Source of the DNA: Thalassotalea sp. LPB0316
Lineage (GTDB): Bacteria; Pseudomonadota; Gammaproteobacteria; Enterobacterales; Alteromonadaceae
Direction of reading: 5' to 3'
DNA: 64,000 nucleotides
Assembly: GCF_014898095.1 (NCBI RefSeq)
Contig: NZ_CP062946.1
Coordinates: 2,170,001-2,234,000, forward strand
Each line of letters opens with the position of its first letter. Position 1 is the first letter of the stretch. A model generated the notes under the pieces. That model made no database searches. It had not been told where the DNA came from and saw only the letters and a program-made list of their open reading frames with translations. This document shows, one piece after another, positions 58,906 to 64,000 of this stretch. The position numbers were made by a program, and so were the translations under genes.

Positions 58906-59538
58906 TTGAACACGATGGCAAATTCTTTGGTCGTTTTAGATTTTGAAACGACGGGGTTATCGCCGCAACAAGGTGATAGGGCGATTGAAATAGGTGCGGT
59001 AAAACTCGTTAACGGCGAAGTCGTTGATAGTTTCCAAGCGCTAATGAATCCTGGACGCAAAGTAAGTGGTTTTATAGAAGATTATACAGGTATCTCAAAT
59101 GAGATGCTGGCATCAGCAAAACCCAACGCTGAAGTAATGGAGGAGTTTTGTGATTTTATTTCAGGCAATAATCTGCTTGCCCACAATGCCTCGTTTGATC
59201 AGAAATTCCTCGATGCAGAACTGGCGAAAATTGGTCGCAGTTATCAAGGGCAGTTTGTTTGCTCATTACTCACATCGCGCCGGATATACCAAGATGCGCC
59301 AAATCACAAATTAGGCACCTTGATTCGTTATAAAGGTATCATCGGCGATGGCAGTTTTCACCGCGCCTTATATGACGCACAAATGACCGCGAAGCTATGG
59401 CAAGTCATGTTACTTGATATTGAGGCTCAATTGGGTGAGGCGCTATCCTCTTCTTATCAAGGCGTACCATTTTCCTTGATACAAAAAATCGCTAACACGC
59501 CAAAAGCAAAAGTCGCGAAACTGCTCGCTAGTTACTGA
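58906..59538 (+). CDS. DEDDh 3'-5' exonuclease (DnaQ-like)
   Basis: The 210-residue exonuclease shows ExoI motif LVVLDFETTGLSPQQGDRAIEIGAV (trimmed), ExoII LLAHNASFDQKFL and ExoIII HRALYDAQMTAKLW, with the His of the DEDDh type. It could be a repair or proofreading nuclease acting on DNA or RNA; its partner is unknown. The start is TTG 58906, seven bases after AAGG. A later ATG (58915) lacks any ribosome site, so I prefer TTG. Confidence 0.9.
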   Translation: MNTMANSLVVLDFETTGLSPQQGDRAIEIGAVKLVNGEVVDSFQALMNPGRKVSGFIEDYTGISNEMLASAKPNAEVMEEFCDFISGNNLLAHNASFDQKFLDAELAKIGRSYQGQFVCSLLTSRRIYQDAPNHKLGTLIRYKGIIGDGSFHRALYDAQMTAKLWQVMLLDIEAQLGEALSSSYQGVPFSLIQKIANTPKAKVAKLLASY

Positions 59539-59672
59539 TAAACTTCAGGCGCTCGTGAACACCCGTTTACGAGGCTAATCTAATAATTTTTTTAGAAAAA
59601 GTGACCCAGCTTGGTTATTTTGGTGTATAACATTAGGATTCAATCTAACCAGAAAAATCAAGGTAAATAACA

Positions 59673-60491
59673 ATGAAATATGGAAGAAAATTATTACCCT
59701 TGTCTGTTGCGCTAAGTTTAGCGCTACCGTTTGTTGCTAGTGCCGACAAACACGGCACACACAGCATTGATAATACCCACCGCAGTGAAGCTAATCAGCA
59801 ACGTGATCAGTTTCGCAAGCCACATCAAACCCTTGACTTTTTTGGCGTGAAAGCGACCGACAAAGTTGTTGAAATCCTACCTGGTGGTGGTTGGTATACA
59901 GAAATTTTAGCGCCAATGCTAAAGGACAATGGCCAATTAGTTGCGGCACATTACCCAACCACGACAGAATCGAAATATCGCAAGCGCTCAAGAGATAATT
60001 TTGAGAAAAAACTCGCTGATAATAAGTCTGTTTATGGCAAAGTGGTTGTTGCCGACTTTGACCCAAAAGCTAGTGTTGATGCCAAAGCACAAAATGCGGA
60101 TGTCGTATTAACATTTCGCGGTTTACACGGTTTACAAAATGGTAATGATTTAGCTGCAGCTTTCGCTCAGTTCAATGCCATGCTAAAACAAGGTGGTAAA
60201 TTAGGTGTTGTTCAACACCAAGCGCCAGAAGGTTATGATCCGGTAGAAACGGCGAAAAAAGGCTATTTGCCTAAATCGCATGTGGTAGCTGTAGCAAAAG
60301 CAGCTGGTTTTGAGTTAACCGCAGAGGGGTATTTTCACAATAACCCGATGGACCGTATTATCGCAGACGGTGTAGCAGGCGGTGTGTGGACATTACCACC
60401 TTCATTACGCACTGAAACTGATGCTGATAAAGAAAAATATCAGAAAGTTGGCGAGTCAAATCGCATGACTTTATTGTTTACCAAGCGCTAA
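59673..60491 (+). CDS. Exported class I methyltransferase-like protein (COG4798-like)
   Basis: The 272-residue protein has a clear signal peptide (about 1-24, LSLALPFVASA) and a Rossmann methyltransferase-like domain, with an altered motif I EILPGGGWYTEIL at about 68-80 and a VVLTFRGLHGL block. An SAM-dependent fold in the periplasm is unusual because SAM is cytosolic. I recall such proteins as 'predicted methyltransferase' COG4798, without a proved activity. A well-formed long-looped hairpin follows. Confidence 0.78.
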   Translation: MKYGRKLLPLSVALSLALPFVASADKHGTHSIDNTHRSEANQQRDQFRKPHQTLDFFGVKATDKVVEILPGGGWYTEILAPMLKDNGQLVAAHYPTTTESKYRKRSRDNFEKKLADNKSVYGKVVVADFDPKASVDAKAQNADVVLTFRGLHGLQNGNDLAAAFAQFNAMLKQGGKLGVVQHQAPEGYDPVETAKKGYLPKSHVVAVAKAAGFELTAEGYFHNNPMDRIIADGVAGGVWTLPPSLRTETDADKEKYQKVGESNRMTLLFTKR

Positions 60492-60512
60492 TTCTCGAGC
60501 GCTCAATATAAG

Positions 60513-60574
60513 GGCTACCGTTCTAGTTTAACGTGGTTAATGCGTTATAAAGTAAAAGAACGGTAGCCTTTTCA
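60513..60574 (+). terminator. Long-loop hairpin terminator after the methyltransferase-like gene
   Basis: GGCTACCGTTCT (60513-60524) pairs with AGAACGGTAGCC (60557-60568), a perfect 12-bp stem, followed by TTTT. The 32-base loop holds a smaller TAACG/CGTTA stem. Confidence 0.75.
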
Positions 60575-60601
60575 CATGTTAGTATTTATACAATATAATG
60601 A

Positions 60602-60763
60602 GATACCCGATTACTAGGGTATGACGTCATTTCTGTAGCGGGCCTAAAACCACTTCGTTATTCCGGCGTTGTCTTAGGCCGGAATCTCATTGCTTGTTAT
60701 CCCTAACAAAAGATACCCGACTACTCGCAATGACACCATTTCGTCATTGCCGCGAAAGCGGTA
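60602..60763 (+). repeat. REP-like repeat cluster, A-B-A order, decayed copy
   Basis: A copies lie at 60602-60624 (second arm mutated, AGGGTAT) and 60712-60735 (second arm lost). A B copy lies at about 60655-60691. A further CATTGCCGCGAAAGCGG hairpin follows at about 60744-60763. The orientation equals that of the 45 kb array. This cluster and the terminator above fill most of the 60492-60891 gap; the last 120 bases have no clear element. Confidence 0.8.
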
Positions 60764-60891
60764 TTTGCATGCTACCTTTTAATGTCAATTCAAAACCCGG
60801 TAACTTAGCAAAACCACACAATTTAATTGCCCCTGGCAAATTAATACAGGTTATAATAGGTAGATTAATAAAAGCAGGACTGGAGTAACAC

Positions 60892-62222
60892 TTGCAATTT
60901 TCTGATTTTGGTATTGAACGAAAACTTCTTGAAACGGTTGATCATTTAGGTTTTAAAGCACCCACTGAGATCCAACAACAAGCAATACCTGCAGCGATGG
61001 CTGGTCACGATTTGATCGCATCTTCAAAAACCGGCTCAGGCAAAACCCTCGCTTTTGTCGTACCGGCCATGCAACGTGTTATGCGCCAAAAAGCGTTGAC
61101 CAAAAAAGATCCTCGCGTACTTATTCTTGCACCAACCCGCGAGTTAGCTAAGCAAGTATTCAATCAATTGCGTTTGTTTACTGCCAATACCCCTTTAAAG
61201 CTGTGTTAATTCTCGGTGGTGAAAACTTTAACGATCAAGTCAAAGTCCTTGAAAAACACCCGCATTTTTTAGTCGCCACGCCTGGCCGTTTAGCGGACCA
61301 CTTAGAGCAAGGTCATTTTTACTTAGAAGGGCTAGAACTGCTGATATTAGACGAAGCAGACCGAATGTTAGATTTAGGCTTTGCAGAGCAGCTGAGTAAA
61401 ATTAATCAAGCGGCGAACCATCGCAAACGTCAAACTCTAATGTTCTCGGCAACCTTAGATCACGCGCAAGTGAATGAGTTTGCCATGGCAATGCTAAAAT
61501 CTCCTAAACGTATAGCAATAAACCAAAGCCACGATGAGCATGCAGATATCAGCAAGCGCTTTTACCTTGCCGACAACCTAGAGCACAAAGAAGCCTTGTT
61601 AACCCATGTATTAGCAGCCGAAAATTACAGCCAAATGATTGTATTTACTGCAACACGCGCCGATACAGAACGTTTGGCATCACTGTTAGCGCAAAAGGAT
61701 ATTCCAGCGGTTGGCTTAAGTGGAGAGTTAAACCAAGGTCAACGCAATCAAATAATGGATCAATTTAGTCGTGGGCAATACAAAGTATTGATCACCACAG
61801 ATTTAGCGTCACGCGGTTTAGATTTGGTTAACGTTTCACATGTAGTGAATTTTGATATGCCAAAACACACTGAAGAGTTTGTTCACCGCATTGGTCGCAC
61901 AGGGCGCGCTGGTAGCAAAGGTGATGCGATATCATTTGTCGGGCCCAAAGACTGGTTGAGTTTCAAAAATGTTGAAGGCTTTTTACAAACCCAATTTAAG
62001 TTTAGTGTTATTGATGAGTTACCGGCAAAATTCAAGGGCTTGAAGCCAAAGAAAGTGAAGGTTGCAAAAGCAATAAAACCGGCCGATAACAAACCCAAAG
62101 CAGCTGATAAAGTTCAATTAGGGCCTAAGGTGAAGAAGAAGGTGAAGTTTATTGACGATGCCGGCGATTTACCTATTTTAAAACGAAAATCTGGCTTACA
62201 AGATAACGATAAAGAAGATTAA
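60892..62222 (+). pseudogene. DEAD-box RNA helicase, split by a frameshift
   Basis: Two frames together make one DEAD-box helicase. The first (60892-61209) holds the Q motif (GFKAPTEIQQQAIP), motif I (SSKTGSGKT) and PTRELA. The second (61200-62222, -1 frame) holds DEAD (LILDEADRMLD), SAT (LMFSATL), motif V (TTDLASRGLDL) and HRIGRTGRAG, then a Lys-rich tail. The first frame ends in LKLC and TAA at 61207-61209. Read one base back at 61200, it continues as LK-AVLILGGEN, matching the family order. The join lies on T TTA AAG (61194-61200), a canonical -1 slippery heptamer. The start is TTG 60892, after GGAG. Possible explanations are a true mutation, a sequencing error in the short A run, or programmed frameshifting. 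Confidence 0.85.
61194..61200 (+). other. Slippery heptamer T TTA AAG at the helicase frame break
   Basis: In the zero frame the codons read CCT TTA AAG CTG TGT TAA. The seven bases match the X XXY YYZ form used in -1 programmed frameshifts. No strong Shine-Dalgarno-like stimulator upstream and no strong hairpin downstream is obvious. Confidence 0.6.
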
Positions 62223-62236
62223 TCGAAGAGTTATTG

Positions 62237-62932
62237 ATGAAAAATATCGTGGTAATGACGGGCGCAGGGATGAGCGCGGAAAGCGGTTTGAAAACCTTTC
62301 GCGATGACAACGGTTTATGGGAAGGCCACGATGTGATGGCGGTTGCCTCTATTGAGGGCTGGTATAAAGATCCCGAGTTAGTATTAGCATTTTACAATCA
62401 GCGACGAGCGCAATTGCTAACGGTTGAGCCAAATGCTGGCCACAAGGCTGTTGCACAATTAGAAAAGGCTTTTGAGGTAAAAGTTATCACTCAAAATGTC
62501 GATGATTTACACGAACGTGCTGGTTCAACTCAAGTTATTCATTTACATGGCGAGCTTTTGAAAGCGTGTAGTGTTGTTCAAAAAGCGCATGTTCACGAGT
62601 GCCGCACGTCGATAAATCTCGGTGATACTGGCGTTGATGGCGAGCAAATTAGGCCGTTTATTGTTTGGTTCGGTGAAGATGTTCCGTTATTACCCGAAGC
62701 AGCATTTGAGGTATCGCAAGCGGATATCATTTTGATTATTGGTACCTCTATGCAAGTATACCCAGCAGCTAGTTTAGTTGAATATGCTAAGTCAGATTGC
62801 CAAATTTACTATATTGATCCCAATCCTCAAATCAATTATGCCTTGGCGCAATCAAATCAATTAAAAGTCATTGATAAAAGTGCTGGTGAGGCGTTACCTG
62901 CGCTTATCGAAGCGCTATTAACTCAAGCATGA
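62237..62932 (+). CDS. NAD-dependent protein deacylase, sirtuin (CobB-like)
   Basis: The 231-residue Sir2-fold enzyme removes acyl groups from lysine using NAD. It shows TGAGMSAESGLKTFRD, TQNVDDLHERAG with catalytic HLHGE, and IIGTSMQVYPAA. Between HLHGE and the VWFGE block only two Cys remain and no CxxC pairs, so the four-Cys zinc site of E. coli CobB is missing; several marine sirtuins share this. I chose ATG 62237. The preceding TTG 62234 would add one Met, and the GAAGAG upstream suits ATG better. It converges with the GNAT gene, with a 15-base overlap. Confidence 0.92.
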   Translation: MKNIVVMTGAGMSAESGLKTFRDDNGLWEGHDVMAVASIEGWYKDPELVLAFYNQRRAQLLTVEPNAGHKAVAQLEKAFEVKVITQNVDDLHERAGSTQVIHLHGELLKACSVVQKAHVHECRTSINLGDTGVDGEQIRPFIVWFGEDVPLLPEAAFEVSQADIILIIGTSMQVYPAASLVEYAKSDCQIYYIDPNPQINYALAQSNQLKVIDKSAGEALPALIEALLTQA

Positions 62933-63409
62933 GCGATAGCTAAAAGCCCTTAACGAAGGTTGGTTATTGGCGTATAAAGCAAAGCGTTGTTGTAGCGTTT
63001 CATTAAGCTTATGCGGCTGTGTGATGACAAACTGCGCTTGCTGATAAAACGGTGCTAATTGCTGATCTGCAAAACAGACAATTGAATGGTGAACGTTAGC
63101 ACAGTGCGTTAATAAGCTATGACCAAACCCTTGATTTCGATGTTCATTATCAACAAATAACGCATGCAGAAATAGCGAAGATTGAGGCGAGGGCACTAGT
63201 GACTCTTGCCCTGAGTGAAGTGCGTGTACCTTTTCTAAGTCTGATAAAATCACACTGGCAATTATTTGCTGTTTGGTTTTAATGACATAACAAATATCGA
63301 AACCCATAAACTTTGCGCTATAACCATGGCGACGATAAAACGCTACAACGTCTTTTTTATCAGCTTTAGTGGCTTTGCGAATAGGGTAGGGATTGATGAG
63401 TTCACGCAT
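62918..63409 (-). CDS. GNAT family acetyltransferase
   Basis: This is an acetyl-CoA-dependent N-acetyltransferase of 163 residues. It shows the N-terminal IRKATKADKKDVVAFYRRHGYSAKF block (trimmed) and the central LHALFVDNEHRNQGFGHSLL, with the Q/RxxG-x-G/A acetyl-CoA loop. The substrate is not readable. It overlaps the end of the sirtuin gene by 15 bases on the opposite strand. A deacylase and an acetyltransferase side by side is interesting but is not evidence of a common target. Confidence 0.83.
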   Translation of the reverse strand: MRELINPYPIRKATKADKKDVVAFYRRHGYSAKFMGFDICYVIKTKQQIIASVILSDLEKVHALHSGQESLVPSPQSSLFLHALFVDNEHRNQGFGHSLLTHCANVHHSIVCFADQQLAPFYQQAQFVITQPHKLNETLQQRFALYANNQPSLRAFSYRSCLS

Positions 63410-63477
63410 GTATTACTGACGATATCACTATTTATAGAGGTTATGGCTACTACTAGTGTACTTGATTTGACAATGTT

Positions 63478-63570
63478 GCCATAGCCATTACAAAAATTAC
63501 CGCCATACCCGCTACAGAACTTTCGCCATATGCGATACAAAACTTTCGTCATACTCGGTACAAAACTTTT
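63478..63570. repeat. Degenerate 23-bp tandem repeat, four copies
   Basis: Four tandem units at 63478, 63502, 63525 and 63548 share the pattern G(C/T)CATA....(G/T)ACA.AA(C/A)TTT(C/T) with several mismatches. The unit is 23 bases, the first being 24. The tract runs straight into the REP-like A element at 63571. No gene is supported here. Confidence 0.7.
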
Positions 63571-63650
63571 GTCATACCGAGTAGTCGGGTATCTTGTTTT
63601 TTTGATGAATCGGCTAAGAGATTCCGGCCTAAAACAACACCGGAATGACG
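63571..63650 (-). repeat. REP-like repeat cluster, one A and one B copy
   Basis: An A copy (first arm shortened to TACCGA) lies at 63571-63593 and a B copy (ATTCCGGC ... CCGGAAT) at about 63616-63650. The orientation matches the 40.7 kb cluster and is opposite to the 45 kb array. The cluster lies just after the ilvH stop side. Confidence 0.82.
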
Positions 63651-63696
63651 GTGTAGGAAAACGGCGATGAACGCCGTTATCTGCTAGTCTACGGGA

Positions 63697-64000
63697 TTAA
63701 ACCCTAAGGGCTTTTTCACCACGGGCAATACCTACTGTGCCAGAACGCACTGATTCAATAATCTCGGTTTCATTGGCTAAGATCTGTATAAAGGCATTAA
63801 TTTTTTCAACATCACCTGTCAATTCTATGGTGTAAACTTGTTTGCCAATATCGACAATTGAGCCGCGAAAAATATCTGTGATGCGCGTCACTTCAGTTCT
63901 CGCTTTGTCGGTCATTGCGAGTACTTTAATCAATAATAATTCACGCTCAACATGGTTGCGTTCAGTTAAATCGGTAATTCTGATCACATCAATTAACTTG
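63697..64000 (-). CDS. ilvH: Acetolactate synthase small subunit IlvH/IlvN-type, C-terminal part
   Basis: The frame is open to the window edge. The visible roughly 100 residues read KLIDVIRITDLTERNHVERELLLIKV, trimmed, then IFRGSIVDIGKQVYTIELTGD and SGTVGIARGEKALRV at the end, matching the ACT-plus-C-terminal domain of the IlvH regulatory subunit. IlvH binds valine and inhibits acetolactate synthase, the first step of valine, leucine and isoleucine synthesis. The start codon is outside the window; a GTG at 63987 is internal. Confidence 0.94.
   Translation of the reverse strand, partial: KLIDVIRITDLTERNHVERELLLIKVLAMTDKARTEVTRITDIFRGSIVDIGKQVYTIELTGDVEKINAFIQILANETEIIESVRSGTVGIARGEKALRV

Noticed and set aside
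60694-60888. 64-residue plus-strand frame inside the REP-like cluster before the helicase
   Set aside because: It runs through the palindromic repeats and has no ribosome site; its composition reflects the repeats.
61203-62222. Independent start of the second helicase fragment at GTG 61203
   Set aside because: It would give a helicase lacking the Q motif and motif I. The frame continues correctly upstream to 61200 with family residues (AVLILGG), so it is the second half of one gene.
63343-63552. 69-residue minus-strand frame with Gly/Tyr/Cys repeats
   Set aside because: It is produced by the degenerate 23-bp tandem repeat and overlaps the GNAT gene start.

Overview
The window comes from a marine-type gammaproteobacterium. 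Gene content and protein similarity point to Alteromonadales, most like Colwelliaceae (Thalassotalea/Colwellia); this placement is inferred from recognised gene orders and has not been tested by a search. Supporting orders are skp-lpxD-fabZ-lpxA-lpxB-rnhB-dnaE-accA-tilS, hisGDCB-HAF-IE with a leader peptide, and yoaA-tsaB followed closely by fadD. Most of the window is chromosomal core. I saw no rRNA, tRNA, CRISPR array, prophage or intact insertion sequence.

Layout. 1-11.8 kb: envelope and lipid A genes running into replication and fatty-acid genes, then tilS and a dicarboxylate/amino-acid symporter. 12.0-13.2 kb: a yefM-yoeB toxin-antitoxin pair and one unknown gene. 13.3-18.1 kb: astB, a PPK2 polyphosphate kinase with two poorly known followers, and a membrane-anchored unknown. 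18.3-20.4 kb: adk, a MAPEG protein, an ElaA-type acetyltransferase and a small unknown. 20.6-28.0 kb: the complete histidine operon on the minus strand, with a His-rich leader peptide and an attenuator hairpin. 28.3-35.0 kb: yoaA, tsaB, an M50-like membrane peptidase with a small partner, a hydrolase and fadD. 35.4-46.7 kb: a yciK-like reductase, a Pla-1/VolA-type lipase lipoprotein, sohB, tpm, a second symporter, an Ig-repeat lipoprotein and a ureohydrolase. 47.0-55.9 kb: topA, an ohrR-gpx redox pair, a dehydrogenase, a periplasmic binding-like protein, sbcB, a zinc-ribbon-like protein and a diguanylate cyclase. 56-64 kb: a CBM9/DUF5916 outer-membrane protein, an FKBP isomerase, an exonuclease, an exported methyltransferase-like protein, a frameshifted DEAD-box helicase, a sirtuin, a GNAT protein and the 3' part of ilvH.

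The most distinctive non-coding content is a family of palindromic intergenic repeats, with an ATACCCGA/TCGGGTAT element (A) and an ATTCCGGC/GCCGGAAT element (B). They form a dense array at 44.97-45.57 kb with nine A and five B copies, and smaller clusters at 40.7, 60.6 and 63.6 kb. The 40.7 kb cluster is inverted relative to the 45 kb array, so the two bracket a symporter gene and an Ig-repeat lipoprotein gene.

The observations most worth checking are: the DEAD-box helicase, broken exactly at a canonical -1 slippery heptamer; the REP-like array and its inverted partner; the his leader and attenuator; a candidate OhrR operator before gpx; the PPK2 three-gene operon; and the M50-like peptidase pair. 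I did not find a clear, wholly new multi-gene system. The PPK2 operon and the M50 pair are the closest candidates.
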